From Streptomyces cinnabarinus (lineage in GTDB: Bacteria; Actinomycetota; Actinomycetes; Streptomycetales; Streptomycetaceae), in assembly GCF_027270315.1 (NCBI RefSeq), contig NZ_CP114413.1, positions 4,030,001 through 4,094,000 of the forward strand: a stretch of DNA of 64,000 nucleotides, written 5' to 3'. The translations under genes were made by a program, and so were the position numbers. This document shows positions 42,885-51,099 of the stretch, in pieces. Under the pieces are notes generated by a model. It saw only the letters and a list, made by a program, of their open reading frames with translations. It had not been told where the DNA came from and ran no database searches. Within the stretch, counting starts at the first letter, position 1. Each line of letters begins with the position of its first letter.

Positions 42885-43364
42885 CTACGGCAAGGGTTTG
42901 CGTACGACCCTGAACAGCCGGATCTCCCGCTCCACCCGCGCCTGATAGGTGGCGTACGGCGGCCAGAAGGCGAGCGCCGCCTGCCATACGGCCGCCCGCT
43001 CCTCACCCTGGAGAAGCTCCGCGGTCACGGCGATATCGGTGCCCTTCCAACTGATCTCGGCGTCGGAATGGGCGAGCAGGTTGGCGGTCCAGGCGGGATG
43101 CCCCGGCCGGCCGAAGTTGGAGCCGATCAGGATCCAGGTCCCCTTCTCGGGTTCCGGCATACAGGCGAGCGGGGTCCGGCGGGGCAGTCCGCTGCGGGCG
43201 CCGGTGGAGGTCAGGATCACCCCGGGCAGCAGCTGCGCGCTGAGCAGCACCCGGCCCCGGGTGAGCCGGTGCACGGCCCGGTCGAGCGCCGGGATCACAT
43301 GCGGGGCGACCTTGGCGAAGCCGCGCGTCGAGGACACCTTCTGCACCATCCGCACCCCGATCAC
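42885..43364 (-). CDS. Deazaflavin (F420)-dependent nitroreductase-family protein
   Basis: The 159-residue split-barrel protein has LTSTGARSGLPRRTPLACM, the IGSNFGRPGHPAWTANLLAH segment and a C-terminal FWPPYATYQ motif, which match the actinobacterial Ddn/FDOR-A group. It likely uses F420H2 made through FbiC. Its GTG start overlaps the acyl-CoA dehydrogenase stop by four bases (GTGA), so it is the second gene of an operon preceded by the operator at 44815. This places one F420 enzyme firmly in the palindrome regulon. Confidence 0.88.
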   Translation of the reverse strand: MIGVRMVQKVSSTRGFAKVAPHVIPALDRAVHRLTRGRVLLSAQLLPGVILTSTGARSGLPRRTPLACMPEPEKGTWILIGSNFGRPGHPAWTANLLAHSDAEISWKGTDIAVTAELLQGEERAAVWQAALAFWPPYATYQARVEREIRLFRVVRKPLP

Positions 43365-44794
43365 ACCGTCACGTCCTTCGCCTCGAAGAGTCGCGCCGCG
43401 TCAGCCGCGTACGCCCGAAGCCGGTGCACGGGCCCGAACAGCAACTCGTCACCCGCGGCCCGCTTGAAGTACAGCTGCACGCAGTGCTCCCAGGTGAACC
43501 CGATCCCTCCATGCAGCTGAATCGCCTCACCGGCGGCCGAGCGCAGCGCTTCCAGCGCCTGCGCCAGCGCGAGGACGCCTACGCGGTCCTGGGGGTGGGA
43601 GGGCTGGTGGGGGGTGGTGGATCCGGCGGGGGCAGGGGGGCCGACGGCGCCCGCGCCTCCTTGGCCCACCGCGCCTCCGGCGGCCTCCTGGCCCGCACCA
43701 GCCCCAGCCGCCTCCCGGCCCCCGACCCCCACGACCGCCCCCGGGCGCACGGCGGATCCATCGCGCCCGGGGACACCCACGAACCCGGCCTCCCGCCGAC
43801 GCACCACGTCTCCGGCGACCTCCTGGCCCCCGGCCGCCCCGGCCGCTTGCCCGTGGCCCGCGGCCCACGCCGCGTAATAGGCGGCGGACCTCGCTGCCTG
43901 GAGCTGGACGTATACGTCGGCCAGGCGGTGCTTCACGGCCTGGAAGGAGCCGATCGGGCGGCCGAACTGTTCGCGTTGTTTCGCGTAGTCCACGGTCAGT
44001 TCGAGGGCCCGGTCGGCGGCGCCCACCGCCTCGCAGGCCAGGACCGCGGCGGTGGTGCTCCCGAGGCGGGTGAGGGCGGCGGGGACGTCGGCGTCGCCCT
44101 CACCCAGCAACGTCGCCTCGACGTCCCGGAGTTGGAGCCGGGCCAGGGGGCGGGTGGAGTCGAGGGCGGTCTGCCGTGTCCGGCGGAGTCCGCCGGCGTC
44201 GCCGGGGACCAGGAAGAGGTCGGTGCGGGAGCGGGCGTAGCCGCCGGTGTGGGCGGCGACCAGCAGGATTCCGGCGCTGTGGCCGTCGAGGACCTGCTCG
44301 ATCTCGCCGTACAGGCGCCAGCCGTCCCCCGCCCGGCGGGCCTGTACGCCGCCCGCGCGCCCTCCTCCGGCCCAGTCCCCGCGGTTGTCGCCGGTGAGCG
44401 CCAGACAGCGGGCGGGGGCGGCGAGGGCACAGGTGAGCAGGCCGTCGGCGATACGGGGCAGCAGGTCGGCGCGCTGGGCCTCGGTGCCGAGGGCGAGGAT
44501 CAGCGGGGCGGACAGGACCGCGGTGGCCAGGAAGGGGCTGGGGGCCAGCGCACGGCCCAGTTCCTCCGCCGCCAGGGCCGGTTCGGTCGCCGAGCAGCCG
44601 GCCCCGCCGTACGCCTCGGGCAGGGCGAGACCCGGCAGGCCGAGCTGGTCGGAGAGGGCGGTCCACAGGACGGGGTCGTGCCCGGCGGGGCTGTCGACGG
44701 CGGCGCGCAGTTCCTCGGGTCCGCAGCGCTTGTGCAGCAGTTCACGGAGAGTCCGGCGGATCTCGTTCTGTTCGGCGGTGAACCCGGCATCCAT
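43361..44794 (-). CDS. Acyl-CoA dehydrogenase with a long Gly/Ala-rich insertion
   Basis: The 477-residue protein is an acyl-CoA dehydrogenase of about 385 residues interrupted by roughly 90. N-terminal and middle domains (residues 5-310) look normal, with AKQREQFGRPIGSFQAVKH near 271-289; the C-terminal flavin-binding block resumes at about 406 with QLHGGIGFTWEH (426-437). Between lie residues about 313-405, almost only Gly, Ala, Val, Pro, Arg and Gln. The frame is intact, so the insert is translated unless removed or the gene is decaying. It may pair with another dehydrogenase subunit. First gene of the operon with the F420 nitroreductase-like gene. Confidence 0.85.
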   Translation of the reverse strand: MDAGFTAEQNEIRRTLRELLHKRCGPEELRAAVDSPAGHDPVLWTALSDQLGLPGLALPEAYGGAGCSATEPALAAEELGRALAPSPFLATAVLSAPLILALGTEAQRADLLPRIADGLLTCALAAPARCLALTGDNRGDWAGGGRAGGVQARRAGDGWRLYGEIEQVLDGHSAGILLVAAHTGGYARSRTDLFLVPGDAGGLRRTRQTALDSTRPLARLQLRDVEATLLGEGDADVPAALTRLGSTTAAVLACEAVGAADRALELTVDYAKQREQFGRPIGSFQAVKHRLADVYVQLQAARSAAYYAAWAAGHGQAAGAAGGQEVAGDVVRRREAGFVGVPGRDGSAVRPGAVVGVGGREAAGAGAGQEAAGGAVGQGGAGAVGPPAPAGSTTPHQPSHPQDRVGVLALAQALEALRSAAGEAIQLHGGIGFTWEHCVQLYFKRAAGDELLFGPVHRLRAYAADAARLFEAKDVTV

Positions 44795-44814
44795 GGCTGC
44801 CCCTTCCTCCGAAT

Positions 44815-44829
44815 CTGACGGTCCGTCAT
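44815..44829. promoter_or_regulatory. Palindromic operator, copy 7 (CTGACGGTCCGTCAT)
   Basis: One mismatch to the consensus at the last base. It lies 21 bases from the acyl-CoA dehydrogenase start and 57 bases from the divergent thiolase-like start. Confidence 0.75.
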
Positions 44830-44885
44830 ATTAGGAGGGCCGGGTCCAGATGCACAGAGGGATGCACTGACGGGAGAGACCAGTC

Positions 44886-46034
44886 ATGACTGCCGGAAAC
44901 CGCAAAGTCGCCGTGGTCGGGGTGGCCCTCTCCGACTGCGGCCGGGTCGACGACGCGACCCCCTACACACTGCACGCCCAGGCGGCCCGCCGCGCGCTCG
45001 CGGACGCCGGTCTCGACCGCGCCCTGATCGACGGCTTCGCCTCGGCCGGCACCGGGGTGCTCGCGCCGGTCGAGGTCGCCGAGTACCTGGGCCTGCGCCC
45101 GACCTGGGTGGACTCCACCTCCGTCGGCGGCTCGACCTGGGAGGTCATGGCGGCCCACGCGGCGGACGCGATCGCCGCGGGACACGCGAACGCCGTCCTC
45201 CTGGCCTACGGCTCCACGGCCCGCGCGGACATCAGGGCGGGCCGCCGGACCGGGAACCTGTCCTTCGGCGCCCGCGGGCCCCTCCAGTACGAGGTCCCCT
45301 ACGGCCACACCCTCATCGCCAAGTACGCGATGGCGGCGCGCCGCCACATGATCGAACACGGCACGACCATCGAGCAGTTGGCCGAGGTGGCGGTGCAGGC
45401 CAGACAGCACGCGGCGCTGAACCCCGAGGCGATGTTCCGCGACCCGATCACGGTCGACGACGTCCTGTCGGGGCCGATGATCGCGGACCCCTTCACCAAG
45501 CTGCACTGCTGCATCCGCTCCGACGGCGGCGCGGCCGTCCTGCTGGCGGCGGAGGAGTACGCCCGGGACTGCCGCAAGCAGCCCGTGTGGGTCCTCGGCA
45601 CCGGCGAACACGTCTCCCACGCCACGATGTCCGAGTGGCCGGACTTCACGGTCTCCCCGGCGGCGGTCAGCGGACGCCTGGCCTTCGAGCGGGCGGGCGT
45701 CCGCCCCGCGGAGATCGACCTGGCCCAGATCTACGACGCCTTCACCTACATGCCGCTGGTCACCCTGGAGGACCTGGGCTTCTGCAAGAAGGGCGAGGGC
45801 GGCGCCTTCATCCAGTCCCGCGAACTCCCGCTGAACACCGACGGCGGCGGGCTCTCCGCCCAGCATCCGGGGATGCGGGGCCTGTTCCTGCTGGTGGAGG
45901 CGGTACGGCAGTTGCGGGGCGAGGGCGCGGCGCGGCAGGTCCGGGGCGCCGACGGCCACGTGCCGCGCCTCGCGGTGGCATCCGGGACGGGCGGGTGGTT
46001 CTGCTCGTCGGGGACGGTCGTCCTGGGCCGGTAG
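44886..46034 (+). CDS. Thiolase-fold lipid-transfer protein (SCP-x/Ltp type)
   Basis: The 382-residue protein is a paralogue of the Ltp2-like protein at 34596. It keeps DLAQIYDAFT, but the second catalytic position is His in GGGLSAQHPG instead of Tyr, as in true thiolases, so it may perform thiolysis or another C-C cleavage. The active-site Cys region of classical thiolases is not obvious. No DUF35 gene is adjacent; the separate DUF35 gene at 50650 is in the same regulon and could be its partner. ATG with GGGAGAG upstream. Divergent from the acyl-CoA dehydrogenase operon. Confidence 0.87.
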   Translation: MTAGNRKVAVVGVALSDCGRVDDATPYTLHAQAARRALADAGLDRALIDGFASAGTGVLAPVEVAEYLGLRPTWVDSTSVGGSTWEVMAAHAADAIAAGHANAVLLAYGSTARADIRAGRRTGNLSFGARGPLQYEVPYGHTLIAKYAMAARRHMIEHGTTIEQLAEVAVQARQHAALNPEAMFRDPITVDDVLSGPMIADPFTKLHCCIRSDGGAAVLLAAEEYARDCRKQPVWVLGTGEHVSHATMSEWPDFTVSPAAVSGRLAFERAGVRPAEIDLAQIYDAFTYMPLVTLEDLGFCKKGEGGAFIQSRELPLNTDGGGLSAQHPGMRGLFLLVEAVRQLRGEGAARQVRGADGHVPRLAVASGTGGWFCSSGTVVLGR

Positions 46035-46089
46035 CGGCGATCACATCCCGCCCGGTCCGGATGTCAGAGGTGTGTGCCACAGTCTGCGC

Positions 46090-47010
46090 ATGCTCGAAAT
46101 CGTGGTGGAGGAAGAGAACCGGAGGCGGCACATCCGCCCGTCCGCGGAGGAACTGGCCGGGCTGGTCCGGCGGATCGGCGGCAAGAGGGACCAGTTCCTG
46201 GTGGTCCAGCAGATACCGGACCTCCCCGACGTCTACATCCAGGTCTGGCACGAGGCCGGTGGCGACTACACCCTGGAGCACCGCGCCGGTTCCGCCGAGC
46301 GGCACTTCCAGACGTTTGCCGACGACCCCGGGACCGTGCTCGCGGCGATCGTCGGCTGGGCGCGCCATCAGCCCGGATGGGACGGCGGCGGTCTGACCTG
46401 GTCCCTGCTGGACCTGGGCCCCGAGCCCAAGGTGCCGCCGCTCACGCTCGCCGACGAGGATCGCCGGACGCTGGAGGACCGCGTCCGCGAGGCGTTGGCC
46501 GGCGGCTACGCCACCCGTGCCGAACTGGCCGAACTCACCGAGGAGTACCTGGTCAGCGGCCGTCGCCGACCCGTGTCACCGGAGCAGGCCCGGGCCCTGG
46601 CCGACCGGCTGTGGCTGGAGCGCGTGGCGGAGCAGGCCACCTGGCACGGCGAGACCGACCCCGAGCGCCTCACCCGCGCCTTCACCGCACTGCGGGCCGC
46701 CGGAATCACCGCCCGCGAGAACTTCACCTGCTGCCGCAGCTGCGGCCAGTCCGAGATCCACGGCGCCGGCGAGCCCGACGCCCGCGGCTACGTCTACTTC
46801 CACAGCCAGTGCACGGACTCCGCCGCCGCGGGCCAGGGCCTGATGCTCCTCTACGGCGGCTTCGACAACTCCCCCGACACCACGGCGGCCGTCGGCCACG
46901 AGGTCGTGACCGCCCTCGAAGCGGCTGGCCTGCGCACGGACTGGAACGGCGACACCCGCGAGGCCATCACCGTCACACCGCTGGACTGGCGGCGCCGCCT
47001 GATCGGCTAG
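46090..47010 (+). CDS. Protein of unknown function, DUF6891-like
   Basis: The 306-residue soluble protein has two parts. The N-terminal 100 residues (EIVVEEENRR to the DDPGTVLAAI segment) form one compact domain. The C-terminal part (about 130-300) contains a Cys-rich motif FTCCRSCGQSE near 216-226 and GYVYFHSQCTDSAAAG, which I associate with DUF6891; the cysteines may bind metal. An ATG at 46090 is chosen to begin at the conserved strand; an upstream in-frame GTG at 46072 with a closer AGAGG is an alternative. It is a single gene between the thiolase-like and acetyltransferase genes, with no shared operator. Confidence 0.7.
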   Translation: MLEIVVEEENRRRHIRPSAEELAGLVRRIGGKRDQFLVVQQIPDLPDVYIQVWHEAGGDYTLEHRAGSAERHFQTFADDPGTVLAAIVGWARHQPGWDGGGLTWSLLDLGPEPKVPPLTLADEDRRTLEDRVREALAGGYATRAELAELTEEYLVSGRRRPVSPEQARALADRLWLERVAEQATWHGETDPERLTRAFTALRAAGITARENFTCCRSCGQSEIHGAGEPDARGYVYFHSQCTDSAAAGQGLMLLYGGFDNSPDTTAAVGHEVVTALEAAGLRTDWNGDTREAITVTPLDWRRRLIG

Positions 47011-47082
47011 GGCCTGTCGTTCGGATCGGGCCCTGGCGGCCGCCCACGGCCCGGGAACCCGGGTCCGGCCGACAATCGGTGC

Positions 47083-47685
47083 ATGACCCTTGATGATCGG
47101 CACGCCACCACGCACCCCTTTCCCCCGCTGCGGACCCAGGACCTGTGGCTGCGGCCCTGGGACCCGGAGTCGGAGGCGGATGTCGAGGCGTGGCTGCGCG
47201 GGCGGACGGACCCGGAGTTCGCGCGCTGGAACACCCCGCTGAACTTCACCACCGACGCGGACAGCGCCCGGGAGCAGATCCGGGCCTCGGCACGGTCCGC
47301 GGCGGAGGGCACGGCGGCGCCGTACTGCGTCGCGGACGCGGCCACCGGACGGCCGCTCGGGCATCTCGGCGTCAACGTCATCAGCCGTGTGATGAACACA
47401 GCGCGCGTCGGATACTGGGTCCTGCCCGAGGAGCGCGGCCGGGGAATCGCCACCCGTGCGCTGACTCTCGTCGCCCGCTGGGCGCTCACCGATCTGGGCC
47501 TGCACCGACTGGAACTCGACCACGCGGTCGGGCACGATTCCTCCTGCCGTATCGCCGAGCGCTGCGGTTTCCCCTACGAGGGCACCCTCAGGGGCGCGAT
47601 GTGGGAAGCGGGCCGCCATGACGCGTACCGGGACATGCATCTGCACGCCCGGCTGGCCGGCGACCCCGATCCGGACCCGGTGTAG
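47083..47685 (+). CDS. GNAT-family N-acetyltransferase (RimJ-like)
   Basis: The 200-residue protein has the RimJ/RimL-type acetyl-CoA-binding region RVGYWVLPEERGRGIATRAL near residues 106-125 and the C-terminal LELDHAVGHDSSCRIAERCGF strand-helix motif. It would acetylate an amine, often a protein N-terminus or small molecule. ATG at 47083. It is monocistronic, followed after 87 bases by another acetyltransferase gene on the same strand. Confidence 0.9.
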   Translation: MTLDDRHATTHPFPPLRTQDLWLRPWDPESEADVEAWLRGRTDPEFARWNTPLNFTTDADSAREQIRASARSAAEGTAAPYCVADAATGRPLGHLGVNVISRVMNTARVGYWVLPEERGRGIATRALTLVARWALTDLGLHRLELDHAVGHDSSCRIAERCGFPYEGTLRGAMWEAGRHDAYRDMHLHARLAGDPDPDPV

Positions 47686-47772
47686 AGGAGTTGCCGTCGC
47701 GTCGATGTGACGGTCGTGCGTTCACCCCGACAAGGCATGGCCAAGTCCCGTACAGACACGGGATCATGAGAC

Positions 47773-48642
47773 ATGCGCTCGGACGACTGGTACGTCACCG
47801 AAGACCTCGACCGCTTCCTCTCCCACGCGGGAGGCTTTCTGCGGTCGCGCCCCGATCTGCACACCGTCGCCCTGACGGTCACGGAGTCCCTGCGAATGCG
47901 CGGCCTGAACGCCTACGGCGGTGATGAACCGCCCGTGTTCGGGGTGATGGAACGCGACGGCCAGGTGCGCGGGGCATACTTCCGCACCCCGCCCTACCGG
48001 CTGAACGTCACCCCGCTCACCGCCGACGAGACCGACGCCCTCGCCGCCCATCTGGTCGCCGTCGGCCACCCGGTGCCCGGCATCATCGGCACCCGCGAGA
48101 CCGTCACCGGATTCGTCCGCTCCTGGCAGCGCCACACCGGTGCGACGGCCGCCCTGCGCCAGCGGCAACGGCTGTACCGGCTCGGCATGCTGATGATGCC
48201 GCAGCCGGTACCGGCGGGCGCCGCGCGGGTGGCGGGCAAGCAGGACCGGGACCAACTGATCAAGTGGTACGGCGAGTTCGTGGAGAGCGTCGGCGACCAT
48301 GCGGCCGGTGACCTGGAAGCCTGGGCCGACCATCGCATCGCCTACGGCGGCATCACCTTCTGGGAGGACCCGGACGGCACCCCCGTCTCCATGTGCGGGG
48401 TGACCCCGATGGTCGCCGGGCAGGTCCGGATCGCCCCCGTCTACACCCCGCCCCACCTGCGCGGACGCGGTTACGCCGGGGCGGTGACGGTCGAGGTCAG
48501 CCGCGCCGCCGTCCGCTCCGGCGCCGAGGAGGTCCTGCTCTTCACGGACCTGTCCAACAACACCACCAACGTCCTCTACCAGCGGCTCGGCTACCGTGCG
48601 GTGGCGGACTTCGAGGTGCACGACTTCTCCGCGAGACCGTAG
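47773..48642 (+). CDS. GNAT-family acetyltransferase, two-domain
   Basis: The 289-residue protein has a weakly conserved N-terminal half (about 1-140) and a C-terminal GNAT domain with IAPVYTPPHLRGRGYAGAVT near 221-240 and NVLYQRLGYRAV near 268-279. The layout fits the FR47-like group that acts on small-molecule amines. The stop at 48640-48642 is followed directly by a four-unit 9-bp tandem repeat that continues the same reading frame as Gly-Phe-Tyr codons, so occasional readthrough would add an aromatic tail. Confidence 0.88.
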   Translation: MRSDDWYVTEDLDRFLSHAGGFLRSRPDLHTVALTVTESLRMRGLNAYGGDEPPVFGVMERDGQVRGAYFRTPPYRLNVTPLTADETDALAAHLVAVGHPVPGIIGTRETVTGFVRSWQRHTGATAALRQRQRLYRLGMLMMPQPVPAGAARVAGKQDRDQLIKWYGEFVESVGDHAAGDLEAWADHRIAYGGITFWEDPDGTPVSMCGVTPMVAGQVRIAPVYTPPHLRGRGYAGAVTVEVSRAAVRSGAEEVLLFTDLSNNTTNVLYQRLGYRAVADFEVHDFSARP

Positions 48643-48643
48643 G

Positions 48644-48679
48644 GCTTCTACGGTTCCTATGGCTTCTACGGCTTCTACG
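48644..48679. repeat. Four-unit 9-bp tandem repeat between convergent stop codons
   Basis: Units GCTTCTACG, GTTCCTATG, GCTTCTACG and GCTTCTACG run head to tail from 48644 to 48679. They fill the gap after the acetyltransferase stop and contain the PdxH stop on the other strand; each unit places another in-frame TAG in the PdxH frame. Confidence 0.85.
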
Positions 48680-49334
48680 GCCAGAGCAGTTCCCGTTCCC
48701 AACCCGATTCCGTACGGCGGTAGTCCAGCCGTACATGCCGACGCCGCTCCTCGCCCTGGAAGAACTCCACCTCTTCCGGGCGGAGGCGGTAGAGGGTCCA
48801 GGTGGGGACGGGCGCGGCCGGTTCGCGCTGGGCGCGGGCCCAGGACTCGGCCGAGACGCGCTCCAACTCCGCGAGGGAGCCGAGGACTTCGCTCTGGCGG
48901 CCGGTCAGCGCCGCCGCCAGGGCGCCGGTCGAGCGGGCGTGCAGGTCGGCCTGGCTCAGCGTGGACGCGGCCGCCGTGACCGGCCCTCGTACGCGCACCT
49001 GCCGTCCCAGCACCGGCCAGTAGAAGCCGAGGGCCGCGTACGGGCGGGCGCTGAGCTGTCGTCCCTTGCGGCTGGTCACATGGGTGGCGAAGGACCAGCC
49101 GTCCGCGTCGGCGCCGTGCAGCATCACGGTCCGTACGTCCGGCCGGCCCGCCTCGTCCGAGGTCGCCAGCGACATGGTGTGCGGCTCGGTCTGCCCCGCC
49201 GCCACCGCGTCCGCGAACCACGCCGTGAACAGCGGCAACGGCTCGTCGGGCGCCGCCTCGGGGTCGAACGGCGACAACGCCGTCGCCTCCGGGTCCCACA
49301 CCCGCAGCGACCTGAGCAGATCATGAAGTTCCAT
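48675..49334 (-). CDS. pdxH: Pyridoxamine 5'-phosphate oxidase
   Basis: The 219-residue FMN enzyme makes pyridoxal 5'-phosphate from the amine or alcohol form. The family signatures are clear: VRTVMLHGADADGWSFATHVTSRKGRQL near 67-94 (FMN phosphate and substrate binding), a GRQVRVRGPV strand, and the C-terminal VEFFQGEERRRHVRLDYRR motif (the W-x-G type block is modified to FFQGEERR) with WERELLWP at the end. ATG at 49334. The 3' end lies in the tandem repeat that supplies several stop codons. Together with FMN/F420 genes in the window it is a housekeeping enzyme. Confidence 0.88.
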   Translation of the reverse strand: MELHDLLRSLRVWDPEATALSPFDPEAAPDEPLPLFTAWFADAVAAGQTEPHTMSLATSDEAGRPDVRTVMLHGADADGWSFATHVTSRKGRQLSARPYAALGFYWPVLGRQVRVRGPVTAAASTLSQADLHARSTGALAAALTGRQSEVLGSLAELERVSAESWARAQREPAAPVPTWTLYRLRPEEVEFFQGEERRRHVRLDYRRTESGWERELLWP

Positions 49335-49434
49335 GCACCGATTGTCGACCTTCCGCGGCGGGTACCCGTTCCCCACCGGCCGACGTCGCCCGGCGTTGTC
49401 CCGCACGTCACCAGGTGTCCCTACCGTGCCCGCC

Positions 49435-50631
49435 ATGAGAAGACTCTCGATCATGCTCAGCGCCGTCGCGCTGACCGCCGGACTCACCGCGCCCGCCGCC
49501 CTCGCCGGTGAGCGCGGGGACGACTTCGGGCAGGCCACCCTCACCGGCTGGGCCGCCCTCCCGGCGGAGACCTTCGTGCCGGGCAGCGAGCCGTCCGGGG
49601 CCGCGATAGGCGCCGGCCCGTTCAACGGCATCGCCGCGCCCTTCGCCGACCAGCCCGTGCAGGGCTTCAGCGGTGTCGTGAACCGGCACGACGGCACGTA
49701 TGACGTGCTGTCGGACAACGGCTACGGCTCCAAGGCCACCAGCGCCGACTTCCTGCTGCGCGTGCACCGGGTCGAGCCGGACACCCGCACCGGCCAGGTC
49801 AAGGTGCTCGGCGGCTTCCACCTCACCGACCCCGACCACAAGGTGCCGTTCCCGCTCACCCGCGCCGACCGCACCCTCACCGGCGCCGACTTCGACGTCG
49901 AGTCGATCGTGCGGTCCTACGACGGCACCCTCTGGCTCGGGGACGAGTTCGGCCCGTTCCTGCTGCACTTCTCCCGCACCGGCAAGCTCCTGGAAGCGCC
50001 GGTCTCCCTGGAGGGCGTCAAGGCACCGGAGAACCCGTTCCTGAACGGCGGCACGCCCAACCTCGGCGGCAGCAAGGGCTTCGAGGGCATGGCCCGCTCC
50101 GTGGACGGGCGGTACCTGTACCCGCTGCTGGAGGGCACGGTCTCCGGTGACACCCCCGGTGACCTGCGCTTCAACCAGTTCGACCTGAGGTCGGGCCAGT
50201 ACACCGGCAAGCGCTGGACGTACCGCCTGGAGTCCCCGGCGCACGCCATCGGCGACGCCATCGCCGTCGACAGGCACCGTTTCCTCGTCATCGAGCGGGA
50301 CGGCGGCCAGGGCGAGACGGCCAAGGTCAAGCGCATCTACCTCGCCGACACCCGCGACCGCGATCATGACGGCGTGATGGACAAGACCCTCGTCGCCGAC
50401 CTCATGAACCTCGCCAACCCCAGGAAGCTCGGTGGCTTCGGCGAGACGTTCACCTTCCCGTTCCAGACGATCGAGGACGTCGCCCTCCTGGACGACCGCA
50501 CCCTCGCCGTCCTGAACGACAACAACTTCCCCTTCTCCTCCGGCCGCACGGCGGGCAAGGCGGACAACAACGAGTTCATCACCATCCGCCTCGACAAGCG
50601 CCTGCACGCCGACCCGCGCGCGTTCTTCTAG
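49435..50631 (+). CDS. Secreted phytase-like esterase-family protein
   Basis: The 398-residue precursor has a Sec signal peptide (about 1-24, ending in LAGE). The mature part follows the phytase-like domain of bacterial secreted proteins: VQGFSGVVNRHDGTYDVLSDNGYGSK near 75-100, ADFDVESIVRSYDGTLWLGDEFGPFLLHF near 148-176 and a C-terminal DDRTLAVLNDNNFPFSSGR block, which together build a beta-propeller. These enzymes are annotated as having esterase-like activity in phytase relatives; the natural substrate is not known. ATG at 49435. It is divergent from pdxH. Confidence 0.88.
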   Translation: MRRLSIMLSAVALTAGLTAPAALAGERGDDFGQATLTGWAALPAETFVPGSEPSGAAIGAGPFNGIAAPFADQPVQGFSGVVNRHDGTYDVLSDNGYGSKATSADFLLRVHRVEPDTRTGQVKVLGGFHLTDPDHKVPFPLTRADRTLTGADFDVESIVRSYDGTLWLGDEFGPFLLHFSRTGKLLEAPVSLEGVKAPENPFLNGGTPNLGGSKGFEGMARSVDGRYLYPLLEGTVSGDTPGDLRFNQFDLRSGQYTGKRWTYRLESPAHAIGDAIAVDRHRFLVIERDGGQGETAKVKRIYLADTRDRDHDGVMDKTLVADLMNLANPRKLGGFGETFTFPFQTIEDVALLDDRTLAVLNDNNFPFSSGRTAGKADNNEFITIRLDKRLHADPRAFF

Positions 50632-50649
50632 GGGCCAGGGGAGCCGGTC

Positions 50650-51099
50650 TCAGCCGAGGGGCCGAGGCCGGTTTCGCGGCCGGAACACCGGCACCCCGTC
50701 CCGGAACCCCGCCTCCAGCTCCATCCCCGCCCGCAGCGGCGCGTCCCCGGCCGCGCCGGTCCACTCCACGATCTCCGTCATCATCCGCGGGCCCTCGGGG
50801 AGGTCGACCACGGCGGCGACGTACGGGGTGCGCTCACCGAAGGGCGGCAGGTCGTTGCGGTGGACGACCGACCAGGTGTAAAGCGTGGCCCGGCCGCTCG
50901 CCGTCTCCCAGCCGACGTCCTCGCTCCAGCAGTACGGGCAGAACTCCCGCGGGTAGTGATGCGCCCGGCCGCAGGTCCCGCAGCGCCGGATCAGCAGTCG
51001 CCCCTCGGCCGCCGCGTCCCAGTAGGGGCGGCTGAAGGCATCGGGTTCGGGCAGGTCGAAACGGGCGGGGTGCGGGCCGGTTCCCGGGGCGGCGGTCAT
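50650..51099 (-). CDS. DUF35 zinc-ribbon/OB-fold protein
   Basis: The 149-residue protein has a zinc ribbon (CGTC near 40-43 and CPYC near 54-57) and an OB fold (about 65-140), the DUF35 arrangement that supports Ltp-type aldolases and thiolases through acyl-CoA binding. Its ATG overlaps the DoxX stop by four bases (ATGA), so it is the second gene of a two-gene operon behind the operator at 51550. No thiolase is adjacent; the thiolase-like protein at 44886 is the nearest unpaired candidate partner. Confidence 0.87.
   Translation of the reverse strand: MTAAPGTGPHPARFDLPEPDAFSRPYWDAAAEGRLLIRRCGTCGRAHHYPREFCPYCWSEDVGWETASGRATLYTWSVVHRNDLPPFGERTPYVAAVVDLPEGPRMMTEIVEWTGAAGDAPLRAGMELEAGFRDGVPVFRPRNRPRPLG

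Noticed and set aside
43424..44818. A 464-codon plus-strand frame opposite the acyl-CoA dehydrogenase, considered because of the odd insertion
   Set aside because: The minus-strand protein has conserved dehydrogenase motifs on both sides of the insertion; the plus frame has none.
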